A stretch of DNA of 35,442 bases from Gemmatimonadota bacterium (GTDB lineage Bacteria > Latescibacterota > UBA2968 > UBA8231). Every line of letters starts with the position of its first letter. Within the stretch, counting starts at the first letter, position 1. This document shows positions 1 to 9,111 of the stretch, piece after piece. The notes beneath the pieces are model-generated. The model had not been told where the DNA came from, searched no databases, and saw only the letters and a list, made by a program, of their open reading frames with translations. A program made the position numbers and the translations under genes. The stretch spans positions 1 to 35,442 of the forward strand of contig JABHFS010000122.1 in the NCBI GenBank assembly GCA_018672475.1, read 5' to 3'.

Positions 1-3
1 CCC

Positions 4-1299
4 CTATTGCACTACGCCGCGTACCGCGGGCTGGTGTTGCGCCAAACGACCCGCTTTGATAAAACCGCCCTGCACTACGGCAATGAAATTACCCGTATCT
101 TCCAACGCCGCGATATTTTTTTCCAAATCAGCGTCCACCACCAACACATCGGCCAACTTACCCGCTTCGAGCGTACCAAACTCCTCCGCTCGCCCCATAA
201 TTTCCGCGCCGGTCTGGGTTGCGCACTTGATCGTATCCACCGCGCTGAAACCGACCTGCTCGACGAAGAAGCTCAATTCTTTCGCATAGGTCCCGTGTGG
301 ATTCCAAGCAAAGCCATAATCGCCGCCCATACCCAGGCGCCCACCCGCCTTGAAAATCTTCAAGGCGCTTTCCATCCCTCCCTCTAAAGTTTCTTGGTGT
401 CCGTCAATCACCGCCTGCGGCATACCGATCTCTGGTCCTTTGACCACACTGGCATGTTCAAACTGCAAGGCCGGAATCACCGGCGTATCGCGCGCCAACA
501 GCATCTCCAATGCCTCATCGTCCATAAAGGTGCCGTGCTCAAGCGTATCATAACCCGCCCGTAGCGCATTCTTTATGCCCTCTGTCGCCCGGCAGTGCCC
601 CGTGACCTTCATCTTGTGATTGTGCGCCGTGACCACCACCGCGTTCATTTCTTCCTGCGTCATGCACAGCGTGTGGTGGTCGTTGGTATCGGGCGCAGCC
701 GCGTCACCGGTAGGATAGGTCTTGACCCATTCCACCCCGTCCTTGACCAGTGTGCGCACCGCCGCGCGCCCCTCATCCGGGCCATTGATCAGCAAGACCA
801 AGCCCTCCATGCCGATCTTGCGATAATCGGGATTCCAATCCATCAGCCCACCCACTCCGCAAATCTCCCTTCCACTCGTCGCCAAACGCGGACCGGGCGC
901 AACATCCTCCTCAATCGCCTTTTTCAACCATACATCTACATTGAATAGGCTACCGCCGCTGCGCGCCGCCGTATATCCACACTCCAGCGCCAAACGCGCA
1001 TTGGCCGCCGCCAATAACGAGACATATTCCACCGGGTATTTGATATCCAAGTCTTCCAACGCCGCCACATTGAAATAGGTCGGGTGATAATGCGCCTCGA
1101 CCAACCCTGGCAAAATCGTGCCGCCGAGAGCATCGATCTGTTCGGCTGCAGGATCAGCAAGCGGTGCTCCCTTTGCCGGGCCAGCGTAACTAATGCATCC
1201 ATTTTCGATGAGCACAACGGCGTCGCTGACTGAACTGGTCCCCGTGCCGTCGATGAGTTTTCCGTTGGCGATTCGGGTCATTCCTGTGGCGTGTTGCAT
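4..1299 (-). CDS. Metal-dependent amidohydrolase (imidazolonepropionase/prolidase-like)
   Basis: A 431-residue amidohydrolase-superfamily enzyme, probably cytoplasmic, hydrolysing a C-N bond in a small cyclic or peptidic substrate that cannot be read from sequence. The N-terminal beta-sandwich strand leads to the metal motif HYH (His70 and His72, in GLVEAHYHP). Lys193 in VKTYPTGD is placed to be the carboxylated bridging lysine. His235 (VTGHCRA), His255 (LEHGT) and Asp327 (GGDYGF) complete a binuclear centre. Length is normal for the family. AAGGAG lies 9 nt before the ATG. It is the last gene of the 8.7-kb minus-strand operon, 52 bp after the Gfo/Idh gene, and the stop codon is inside the window, so the gene is complete. 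The family call is firm; the substrate is unknown. Confidence 0.9.
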   Translation of the reverse strand: MQHATGMTRIANGKLIDGTGTSSVSDAVVLIENGCISYAGPAKGAPLADPAAEQIDALGGTILPGLVEAHYHPTYFNVAALEDLDIKYPVEYVSLLAAANARLALECGYTAARSGGSLFNVDVWLKKAIEEDVAPGPRLATSGREICGVGGLMDWNPDYRKIGMEGLVLLINGPDEGRAAVRTLVKDGVEWVKTYPTGDAAAPDTNDHHTLCMTQEEMNAVVVTAHNHKMKVTGHCRATEGIKNALRAGYDTLEHGTFMDDEALEMLLARDTPVIPALQFEHASVVKGPEIGMPQAVIDGHQETLEGGMESALKIFKAGGRLGMGGDYGFAWNPHGTYAKELSFFVEQVGFSAVDTIKCATQTGAEIMGRAEEFGTLEAGKLADVLVVDADLEKNIAALEDTGNFIAVVQGGFIKAGRLAQHQPAVRGVVQ

Positions 1300-1351
1300 C
1301 GTGGTTGCTCCTTAGAGAATAAAGGCACCGTACGAGATGGAGTGCATTACT

Positions 1352-2374
1352 TCAAACCAGTTCAGCACGCAAACGATCAATCAATCCACCGGCTGGATCA
1401 CAAGGCAGATCGACCGGCCTGCGTTCCAAAGCGCTGGTGTAGATTCCAAGCACGACATTAAAGTCAACCAGCGCACTTTGCAAATTGAGCGGGTGGACTA
1501 AGGCGTCATCGGCCAACCAGTCGAACATCGCCTCGGTCATCTGCGCCTGGCCGAGTATATCTTCCGCCCCATATTCGTGCGCTCCAGCCTCGATATGGCC
1601 GTCGACACCTATCTGCCAAGACCACATTGTCCAGTGCACATAACCCCGAGTTCCGTAGACCGCAATGCGTTTGTGTGTATGTATCCCTTCGCGGCCGACC
1701 TCAGGTGCCGTGGCACCACTCTGCAGATGGGCTTGTAGGCCATCGTCGTACGCGATAACCGCCAGCGCGCTGTCAGGGGCCAAGTGTTTTTTAGGCGTAT
1801 CCTGCAATCCATCGCCGCCGCCGACCTGGGCCAATACCTGCACCGGCGTGCGTCCGGGCAGAAAAGCGCCAATGGCCTGCAAAGCATGTGTGCCTTGATA
1901 TGCAAGGTTCATACCACAACTGGCATCGATCGACCGTATTTCACCGATCTCTCCCGCCGCAACACGCTGTTGCAACGCCAAACGGCGCGGCTGAAAGTGC
2001 AATTGATGGTTAATCGCTATTTTTACGCTGCTGCTTTCGGCAAAAGAGCGAATAGCCCGGTAGTCCTCTCCGTCTATCGCCAGCGGTTTCTCTACGACTA
2101 ACGCGGCAACACCGCAAGCTTCTGCCGCCTCCATAACCTCTAAGCGCACCGAAGGTGGCGTATTGACATGCACTAGGTCGAGACGCTCGCGCTCGAACAT
2201 CTCGCGATAATCGGCATAGCGTTTTTCGATGCAAAATTCATCGGCAAAAGCGGCAAGATGCTCGGGTGTGCGGGACGAGGCGGCAAGCAATTCGCCGCGC
2301 TCAATATGCCGGTAAGCCTGAGCCAGACCGCGCGAACGATTCGGCCCGACACCAATAATCGCGCACTTATACAC
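1352..2374 (-). CDS. Gfo/Idh/MocA-family NAD(P)-dependent oxidoreductase
   Basis: About 340 residues. The N-terminal Rossmann motif (CAIIGVGPNRSRG) is followed by EKPLA, whose lysine is conserved in this family and acts near the substrate hydroxyl, and then by the alpha/beta C-terminal domain. Such enzymes oxidise or reduce sugars, inositols and related polyols. The frame is open up to 2416, but the better start is the GTG at 2374. It is preceded by GGGAGA (2386-2381) at a 6-nt spacing, and it puts the start inside the last 8 nt of the alcohol dehydrogenase gene, implying translational coupling. A neighbouring dehydrogenase and amidohydrolase suggest stepwise catabolism of an imported compound; this is inference. 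Confidence 0.9.
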   Translation of the reverse strand: MYKCAIIGVGPNRSRGLAQAYRHIERGELLAASSRTPEHLAAFADEFCIEKRYADYREMFERERLDLVHVNTPPSVRLEVMEAAEACGVAALVVEKPLAIDGEDYRAIRSFAESSSVKIAINHQLHFQPRRLALQQRVAAGEIGEIRSIDASCGMNLAYQGTHALQAIGAFLPGRTPVQVLAQVGGGDGLQDTPKKHLAPDSALAVIAYDDGLQAHLQSGATAPEVGREGIHTHKRIAVYGTRGYVHWTMWSWQIGVDGHIEAGAHEYGAEDILGQAQMTEAMFDWLADDALVHPLNLQSALVDFNVVLGIYTSALERRPVDLPCDPAGGLIDRLRAELV

Positions 2375-3395
2375 GAGCTTTCTCCCAGGGTTTGAGTATG
2401 ATTTTTGCACATTCACCGGTGGCTTGCAAATCCCACGCTTCGCTGACTTTTTCCAGCGGGAAACGATGGCTGATCAGCCTTTCGAGTTGCTCGGGCACGG
2501 CGCGCACCGTCGCCATCAGTCGCGAAAAATCGGCCATATTGTAATGCCACGACCCGATTAGGCGGATCCCCTTGCGGATCATATCGCGACTGATGCAAAT
2601 AGACGTCTCGTCGGAGCACTCACCGACAAAGGCCACATCGCCACCCCGGCGCACCGCGTCGATGCACAAGCGATGCGCTTGCGGGTTACCTGAGCAGTCG
2701 ATGGCCTTATCGACACCACGATCCTTGCTTAGGTCGCGCAAGGCCTCCAGACAATTACCACCCGGTTCCAAGACAGCGTCGGCACCCAATTCGAGCGCGC
2801 GCTGGCGACGCCACGGATGTGCATCTACTGCAATGACACGCGCTCCCCGATATACACCATTGACGACGCCGCCGAGACCTACCGGACCAAGGCCGGTAAT
2901 CAGCAGGGTATCGTAGCTGCTCACCGCCATGCGTTGTATCGCACCGAAGGTCGGGCCAAGCCCGCAACAGGCCAGGGCCGCGTAATCGTCGGGCACATCC
3001 TTAGGCACCTTGCGCAATAACCAATCGGGCTTGAGCATGAGTTGCGCCATTGTCGCCCGGCCTTCCCCATTATTAGTGAAGGCGTTAAAATCAAGCGAAT
3101 CCTCACAGTGGATATACTCACCGCCAATGCACAGATCACAGCGGCCGCACGCATATGACGGCATGACGACGACGCGGTCGCCCGGCGCAACCCGACACGC
3201 TTGCGCCACATCGACGACTTCGCCCATTGCTTCGTGGCCGAGAAAAGCATTGACCTGGCCGGCGAGATAAGCTTTATACTCGGTGCACATTGGTGCGGCA
3301 AGAATCTTTACTACGGCCCAGTTTTCCTTGGCGATAGGATCGGGGACCTCTACGACAGCACCCTGTTTTTTTGCTATTATGCTAGCCTTCAACAT
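2367..3395 (-). CDS. Zinc-dependent alcohol dehydrogenase (MDR superfamily)
   Basis: A 342-residue medium-chain dehydrogenase. The catalytic zinc ligands are visible as Cys37 (APMCTE) and the GHE motif at residues 53-55. The structural zinc lobe has four cysteines at 83, 86, 89 and 97 (ACGRCDLC and IHC). The dinucleotide fold has GLGPVGLGG, and an Asp follows beta-2 (IAVDAH), which favours NAD over NADP. The frame starts with ATG preceded by AAAGGTGATC. It overlaps the downstream Gfo/Idh gene and follows the methyltransferase by 37 bp. The substrate is probably a secondary alcohol or polyol such as sorbitol- or threonine-type compounds, but nothing in the sequence fixes this. Confidence 0.92.
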   Translation of the reverse strand: MLKASIIAKKQGAVVEVPDPIAKENWAVVKILAAPMCTEYKAYLAGQVNAFLGHEAMGEVVDVAQACRVAPGDRVVVMPSYACGRCDLCIGGEYIHCEDSLDFNAFTNNGEGRATMAQLMLKPDWLLRKVPKDVPDDYAALACCGLGPTFGAIQRMAVSSYDTLLITGLGPVGLGGVVNGVYRGARVIAVDAHPWRRQRALELGADAVLEPGGNCLEALRDLSKDRGVDKAIDCSGNPQAHRLCIDAVRRGGDVAFVGECSDETSICISRDMIRKGIRLIGSWHYNMADFSRLMATVRAVPEQLERLISHRFPLEKVSEAWDLQATGECAKIILKPWEKARV

Positions 3396-3432
3396 ATATG
3401 ATCACCTTTTTTGAATATTTGTCCCGAGCCTA

Positions 3433-4242
3433 TCACGCCCCTGCCAACAACCGCAGCCGCACCACCAACAACGGCGGCAATTGGCCGAACTGCGACCAAG
3501 ACATATCGCGCGCACCCGGTGTCGGCTGCGCAAAGGTCGGCTCTTCTATGCCGTCGATCACAAAACCGGCGGCAAAGGCCTCTGCAAAAAGCACATGCAA
3601 CGGACGGTGAAAATAATTCGATGCGGCAGGTGAGTTGGTCACCAATGAACCTTTATAGGACAATGGTTCTATATAATGGGAGATCTTCGTGGCGTGGCGC
3701 AGACCGAAACGCCCGTCGCGATCGTCCTGTTCCACCATGCGAGTCGCACCCGGATTCTGAAAACAAGGGTGCAACAACGAAAAAACAAACGGGCTGCTCG
3801 GCCGCAACAATTTCGCCAGAGCACGCATCAGCGGCGAAATGCTGGGCATATCCATCAGCACATTACTGGAAACAGCAGCGGCAAAACGCCCCTCGCCCAA
3901 AGCCAGCAGTCTCCCCTCGTCCGTAGCGTCTAATACTTCATAAGAAATATTGTCCCGGTAGGTGCGCGCGTAGTCGATCAAATCGACACTGGCATCGATG
4001 CCCGTCACCCGCGCGCCCTTATTCGCAAGGTAGCGACTGACGACACCATTGCCGCAACCAACATCGAGCATCTCATCATCGGACTCGACGGACAACAGGC
4101 GGTCAAACGCGGGCAGGATCAGTTCGCGGTGAAAGTCGTTGCCGCGCTCACCCATCCGACTATCCCACGCCTCGGCATTTTGATTCCATATCTTGCGCGT
4201 TTCTTCGGCCAGTTCAGGCCACTCTCCCGGATTATCTTTCAT
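3433..4242 (-). CDS. Class I SAM-dependent methyltransferase
   Basis: 269 residues. Motif I is MLDVGCGNGVVSRYL (about residues 58-72), followed by the acidic residue of beta-2 in VTGIDAS (Asp83), and then SNVLMDM and the LLRPSSPFVFS strand, all standard for a methyltransferase_11/25 fold. The N-terminal IWNQNAEAWDSRM is typical of small-molecule methyltransferases. It lies 9 bp after the OppC-type permease gene and is part of the same transcript. The acceptor is unknown. The position between transporter and dehydrogenases suggests it modifies the imported compound or a product of its breakdown, which is inference. Confidence 0.88.
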   Translation of the reverse strand: MKDNPGEWPELAEETRKIWNQNAEAWDSRMGERGNDFHRELILPAFDRLLSVESDDEMLDVGCGNGVVSRYLANKGARVTGIDASVDLIDYARTYRDNISYEVLDATDEGRLLALGEGRFAAAVSSNVLMDMPSISPLMRALAKLLRPSSPFVFSLLHPCFQNPGATRMVEQDDRDGRFGLRHATKISHYIEPLSYKGSLVTNSPAASNYFHRPLHVLFAEAFAAGFVIDGIEEPTFAQPTPGARDMSWSQFGQLPPLLVVRLRLLAGA

Positions 4243-4251
4243 CTATCTACC

Positions 4252-5376
4252 CTATCTCGATGCGTAAGGGTCAGCCGCATCGCGTAACCCGTCGCCTAGG
4301 AAGTTGAAGCACAATACCGTGAAAACAATAAAAACCACCGGCAAGAGCAACCACGGGTAACTGCCCACCGCCTGCAAGTTCATGCAGTCTTGCAACAAGA
4401 CGCCCCAACTGACCACCGGTGGCCGCAGCCCCATGCCCAAAAAGCTCAAGCTCGTTTCACCGAGAATCATGCCCGGAACGCTCAAGGTCAACGCGACGAT
4501 GATATGGCTAGTGAAGCCCGGCACAAGATGACGGAAAATTACCCGGCCGTGCCCCGCCCCCAAAAGCCGCGCCGCCACCGCATAATCTTCTTCGCGTAGA
4601 GAAAGCACCTTGCCGCGCACCACCCGCGCCAATTGCGTCCAACCCAATAGGCTCAACACAATCGTAATGCCAAAATAAACCCGCAAGGGCGACCAATCGG
4701 TCGGCATCACCGCCCCTAGCGCCAACCACAACGGTAATTTGGGAAAGGCGTCGGTGATCTCTATCGCGCGCTGGATCAACGTATCGACTGCCCCCCCGAC
4801 ATAGCCCGAAACACCACCGATGGCCAACCCCAGTACAAAGGTCAACACAATACCTACAATACCCACTGAAAGCGAAACCCGCGCACCGTAGAGTATGCGG
4901 CTCAATAGGTCTCGACCGTATTTGTCCGCTCCTAATAAATAGAACGTCGGCATGTGTCCCGAAGCCGTGTTATACGCCGCTTTATCTATGCCGAAAAAAT
5001 GCCGATCCCACGCAAACAACGACCACAGGTCATAAGGCTCCCCGCGCACAAAAAAACCGAGCGGAATAATATCCGCCGCATCCTCTACATAGGCGCTGCG
5101 GAAGGTAATCGGATCGATATGGCGCACCACCGCCTTCACATGCCAGCCATGCGCCCAGCTATATATCGGCAATTGCGGCGGCGCGTAGACGTGGTCAAGA
5201 TCTTTCCACGCCGGCGTATACGGCGCAAAAATCTCGACGAAAACGGCCAGCAAATAAAGCACGAGTAACACGTGCAGCGATACCATGGCTAAGCGGTGTT
5301 TGGCAAAAGCGCGGGCGATCAATTGCCATTGCGTCATCGCCCCGGCCACTGGTTGTCCCTGTACCGCTGCGCTCAT
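4252..5376 (-). CDS. OppC/DppC-type ABC transporter permease
   Basis: A 374-residue inner-membrane permease of the peptide/nickel/opine class. A first membrane helix (about residues 29-50) is followed by an enlarged extracytoplasmic segment of about 110 residues, longer than in E. coli OppC. The binding-protein-dependent transport domain starts at LGADKYGRDLLSR, a signature of this permease subtype. The EAA-type loop that contacts the ATPase is visible as EEDYAVAARLLGAG. The start ATG overlaps the stop of the upstream binding-protein/permease fusion (ATGA), so the two membrane subunits are translationally coupled. No ATP-binding subunit is encoded in the window, so a remote or shared ATPase is needed. 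Confidence 0.92.
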   Translation of the reverse strand: MSAAVQGQPVAGAMTQWQLIARAFAKHRLAMVSLHVLLVLYLLAVFVEIFAPYTPAWKDLDHVYAPPQLPIYSWAHGWHVKAVVRHIDPITFRSAYVEDAADIIPLGFFVRGEPYDLWSLFAWDRHFFGIDKAAYNTASGHMPTFYLLGADKYGRDLLSRILYGARVSLSVGIVGIVLTFVLGLAIGGVSGYVGGAVDTLIQRAIEITDAFPKLPLWLALGAVMPTDWSPLRVYFGITIVLSLLGWTQLARVVRGKVLSLREEDYAVAARLLGAGHGRVIFRHLVPGFTSHIIVALTLSVPGMILGETSLSFLGMGLRPPVVSWGVLLQDCMNLQAVGSYPWLLLPVVFIVFTVLCFNFLGDGLRDAADPYASR

Positions 5377-8300
5377 CGCCCACCCCCTTCAAAACGAATC
5401 CGCGGATCGAGCCATAACAACAATAGATCGCTAATCAACACCCCAAAAACACCCAGCATACTCAATACCATCAGCAGCGAACCCGCCAGATACATATCTT
5501 CAGTCAGCAGCGCATCCAACATTAACGGCCCCACGGTGGGCAAGCTCAGCACCATCGCGACGATGGCCCCACCCGATATCAGCGCCGGGAATAGGCCGCC
5601 GATCCCTGAGATAAAGGGATTGAGCGCCAAACGCACCGGATATTTCAACAGCAGTTTCAACGGCCGAACCCCTTTCGCCCTAGCTGTCGTTACATAGGGC
5701 TTTTTTATCTCGTCCAACAAATTAGCGCGCATCACGCGAATCATCCCGGCCGTACCGCCCACTCCCAATACCAATACTGGCAACCAGATATGTTGTAGCA
5801 GGTCGACAAACTTGGCCAAATCCCAATGCGGCTGTACGGCGTATTGGGACGAAAAAAGCCCGGTGACCTTAATACCCAGATAGTGGTCGCTCCAATAGAT
5901 CAGCACCAATGCAAAGAGAAATTGTGGGATACACATGCCGAGAAAACCCACCAGCGTGAGTAAATAATCGGATAGCGAGTACTGACGCACAGCCGAATAA
6001 ATGCCAATGGGCACCGCCAAGGCCCAGGTAAAGAGAATCGTTCCCAGCGAGATTAACACCGTCAGCAAAATGCGATCGCCGATGATATCGTTGACCGGTT
6101 TCTGCTGCGCCATCGAACGCCCCAAATTGCCCTGCAATAACCCCTCGTCCGCCGGATCAAAAGTAAAAAACCACTTGAGCCCGATCCAGCGACTATACTG
6201 TATAACTACCGGATCATTCAAATAAAACATCGTCTCCAGATCCGCGACCTCGCCAGCCGACAACTCCTCGCCCTTGTGTTTGAGTTGCTCTATATAGGTC
6301 GTCAGGTAATTGCCCGGGGGGATTTGGATTATGGCGAAGGTGATGATCGAGATAATCGCCATCGTCGGCACCATGATCAACAACCGCCGCCCCACATAAG
6401 GGTGCTTGAAAGCCAGCAATAACACAGCGACGACAAAGAGGCCTTTCAGCAACCCGCCAAATACCGTGCTGAAAAGGCTGCCATCGGGCTCCGCGTTCAA
6501 TTCCACGCCGCCCGCCGGCGGCTGCGGCGTAATCGTGGCGATCTCCCGCTTGATCTCCTGCCTTTCGCCCGGCGCATAAGACGGTTTGTCCCAATACCAG
6601 GTATCCGGATAGGCGCTATTGAGCAACATACCATCGATAAAACCATAGACCAGACTGCGCGGCACGTTGCGCAAACCGTCTTTGACCACCGCCAACACCG
6701 GCGGCGCCGTGGCCACGCCAATCGTCCACAGATTTTCCGCAGCGATCTGCAATGCCGGCCGATACAAGTCCCTGCGCTCGAAGGGATCCACCACCATCGA
6801 AGCCCGGTCGTAGAGCCGCATCACCTCGCGGATCGGATGCCCGAGCGGCGGCTCTACATTGCCCGGCTGCTTGGCCTTCGGCGAGCCCGCCATGCCGTCC
6901 TTATGGTACCACTCCCCCCAACCGCTGCCCCAAGCCGAATGCCCGTTCTGCGGCATAAAATCGCCGCCGCCCACCGCATTGTGGCTCGACGAGTCCTTGC
7001 CCAATATCAGATCGGGTTTGCGCGCCCATTTCTCCAAAGAGAAAAGCGTATTGGAACGTTCCCTAGGAATTACGCGAATACCCACCGCCGCCCAGTCGTC
7101 GACCACAAACTGCACCGCGCCCATCTGCGAGGTGGCCTGATTCACATTGAGATAGAAGACCATGCGCGAGCCGTCTTTAAAGGTGCGATAACCTTCGTCG
7201 TCCCATTGTATCAGACCGATCTCGTCCAGTCTCTTACGCGCATCTTCCGGGTCGTAGTCGACAAAACTATGCGACAATTCGGGATGGTGGTAAATCGACG
7301 CCGGCCCCGGCGCCGTCTGCGAGGGCGCGCCGAAGCCGTTCCACTCGACGTCAATGATCTTCTGTCGGTCGATCGCCAATGACAGCGCCTGGCGAAAGCG
7401 CTTGTCGTTGAGCAGTTCGTGTTTGAATCCCGTCTCGGGCCGATCCGAGTAGACCTTGCGGTTGTGGTTCGGTGCGATCGAGAAGATACTGCGCTCGGCC
7501 GGATACCAGTGGTAGACCTCATAGCCATTGCGCCGCCTTTGATCGATCAACAGGCTATAGTCGACGAATTCCCCCACCTGCATCGAGGTCTCGCCATTGG
7601 CCACCGCCATCGAAACCATTTGCGCATTTTTCACCATGAAGTGAATACGGTCGAGATAGGGCAACTGATTCCCCTCGGTATCGACGGCGCAGTAGTAGGG
7701 GTTGCGTACTAATGTATAGGGTCCGCTGGGACGGTAGGTCTGCATTATCCACGGGCTGAGACTCGGCCGTTCGGGATTCGTCACCGTGTCGACAAACTTG
7801 AACACCGCCATCTTACTAGGCAGCTTGTAGGCTTTCATCGTTTCCGCGATCAGCGCCTGGTCTCCATATTCAGGATGGTACTTGCGCAAATAATGTGCCG
7901 GCTTCGGGGCAAAAGCCGCGCCGCGACCACCCGTCATAAACTCCAGGAAAATGCCCTGTGATTCGGGAAAGATATAGCGCACGGTATACTCATCGACCTT
8001 TTCGATCCGCCCCTCCTTGCCGCGCGCTTTAACGATTTCGGGCACCCATCCCAGTTGCTCGCCGGTATCGGGATCCTTCCACGTCGCCCATCCTTCCCAC
8101 CAGAACATTATATCATCGGCCGTAAACGGGTGGCCGTCCGACCAGCGCATCCCCTTGCGCAAGCGAAACGTAAAGACCGCGTTGTCCTCAGAGACCTCGT
8201 AGCTTCTAGCCAATAGCGGCGTCGCCGGGTAGCCGTGCGGCGAAAAACGCAGCAGCGTGCTATTGCCCAATTCATACGTCATATAAAAGCGCAGCGAGCC

Positions 8301-8705
8301 TTCGTCCGTCAGCGCCCGCACCCAAGTGCCGCCGTATTTACCAATGCCCTCCACCCCTTCATAAACCACCGGCTCGGCACCGACCCGCTCCTGCACCGGA
8401 GGCAGCTTACCCTCGGCCACCAACTCCGCCAAAATCGGTGATTCACCTTTCGGATACCACGCCGCCTGCGGACCCGCACTATAATCGACAGCCCGGTAGA
8501 TCTGCAGATCGTCCGCCGGGTCCACCGAATTGTCGCGCAGCTTCTCGGCCGCCGCGAGTTCCTCCGGGCTATAGGAGGGCAGGTCGGCTTGCAGATCCGG
8601 CCGCACGAGCCAACCGCAGAGCCACAACACCGCGACAAAACCCGCCGATGCTGCGAATAATGCGGCTAGATGTCGCATGGCTTTTATGTTCAAAATATTC
8701 TTCAA
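5373..8705 (-). CDS. Fused family-5 solute-binding protein and OppB-type permease
   Basis: One continuous 1110-codon frame. It begins with a membrane anchor (LAALFAASAGFVAVLWLCGW) rather than a clear lipobox. A family-5 extracellular binding domain follows from about residue 100 to 700, with family-typical segments such as FRLRKGMRWSDGHPFTADD. A hydrophobic helix (GLLKGLFVVAVLLLAF, about residue 750) leads into an OppB-like permease (about 775-1110) starting RRLLIMVPTMAII and containing a TTARAKGVRP coupling loop. Binding protein and permease are normally separate polypeptides. The frame opens with TTG at 8705 preceded by AAGGA at 8 nt; an ATG at 8678 is the alternative. It is the first gene of the operon. 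Confidence 0.9.
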   Translation of the reverse strand: MKNILNIKAMRHLAALFAASAGFVAVLWLCGWLVRPDLQADLPSYSPEELAAAEKLRDNSVDPADDLQIYRAVDYSAGPQAAWYPKGESPILAELVAEGKLPPVQERVGAEPVVYEGVEGIGKYGGTWVRALTDEGSLRFYMTYELGNSTLLRFSPHGYPATPLLARSYEVSEDNAVFTFRLRKGMRWSDGHPFTADDIMFWWEGWATWKDPDTGEQLGWVPEIVKARGKEGRIEKVDEYTVRYIFPESQGIFLEFMTGGRGAAFAPKPAHYLRKYHPEYGDQALIAETMKAYKLPSKMAVFKFVDTVTNPERPSLSPWIMQTYRPSGPYTLVRNPYYCAVDTEGNQLPYLDRIHFMVKNAQMVSMAVANGETSMQVGEFVDYSLLIDQRRRNGYEVYHWYPAERSIFSIAPNHNRKVYSDRPETGFKHELLNDKRFRQALSLAIDRQKIIDVEWNGFGAPSQTAPGPASIYHHPELSHSFVDYDPEDARKRLDEIGLIQWDDEGYRTFKDGSRMVFYLNVNQATSQMGAVQFVVDDWAAVGIRVIPRERSNTLFSLEKWARKPDLILGKDSSSHNAVGGGDFMPQNGHSAWGSGWGEWYHKDGMAGSPKAKQPGNVEPPLGHPIREVMRLYDRASMVVDPFERRDLYRPALQIAAENLWTIGVATAPPVLAVVKDGLRNVPRSLVYGFIDGMLLNSAYPDTWYWDKPSYAPGERQEIKREIATITPQPPAGGVELNAEPDGSLFSTVFGGLLKGLFVVAVLLLAFKHPYVGRRLLIMVPTMAIISIITFAIIQIPPGNYLTTYIEQLKHKGEELSAGEVADLETMFYLNDPVVIQYSRWIGLKWFFTFDPADEGLLQGNLGRSMAQQKPVNDIIGDRILLTVLISLGTILFTWALAVPIGIYSAVRQYSLSDYLLTLVGFLGMCIPQFLFALVLIYWSDHYLGIKVTGLFSSQYAVQPHWDLAKFVDLLQHIWLPVLVLGVGGTAGMIRVMRANLLDEIKKPYVTTARAKGVRPLKLLLKYPVRLALNPFISGIGGLFPALISGGAIVAMVLSLPTVGPLMLDALLTEDMYLAGSLLMVLSMLGVFGVLISDLLLLWLDPRIRFEGGGR

Positions 8706-8737
8706 TCAGACCATCCTAAAAGGCTGCACCAACAGCT

Positions 8738-8765
8738 AAAAAAATAAGCCGACGATAAATCGGCT
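8738..8765 (-). terminator. Terminator-like hairpin in the leader of the transporter operon
   Basis: Read on the minus strand, AGCCGA and TCGGCT pair (6 bp, 7-nt loop) and are followed by TATTTTTTT, the layout of an intrinsic terminator. It lies only 33 nt upstream of the TTG start of the fused transporter gene and about 350 nt after the SDR stop. It could end transcription from the SDR/aminopeptidase unit. If the transporter promoter lies further upstream, it could instead act as an attenuator. The stem is short, so confidence is moderate. Confidence 0.55.
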
Positions 8766-9111
8766 AAACTCGCCAGCAAAATGCTAATAGCGCCCACCAT
8801 GATAAAATAAATGCGCAGGCGCCACAAGGTCGCACGCACAACGTCTACAGAAAGCAAAAACGCCCGGCACGAAAGCGATACGTCCACCGCAAGCAAAACG
8901 ACATTATGCACGCGTCCTTAGAGGTCTATCAGATCTTCAAGACACTCTCATGACACGTATTACAATACTGTAGTGCCCTTAGATTAACCGCTTCAATCGC
9001 ACATAAAGCCGCGCGGCAACAATCAAATACGATGAGGCCACTCGCGCTTCAGACCCTGCCCATCAAAAGAATAAACTTTTAGGTAATTAAGCCTCCATAC
9101 CACCTATCCGC
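8766..9111. other. Intergenic region, no gene recognised
   Basis: About 350 bp between the SDR stop and the terminator-like hairpin. No convincing reading frame is present; the frame that enters it from the left has no family features. A short inverted repeat GTATT-AC-AATAC lies at 8957-8968 and could be part of a control region for the minus-strand transporter operon. No strong promoter match was found by eye. Confidence 0.4.

Noticed and set aside
8957..8968. GTATT-AC-AATAC inverted repeat as an operator
   Set aside because: Only 5-bp arms and no matching regulator gene nearby; kept as a note only.
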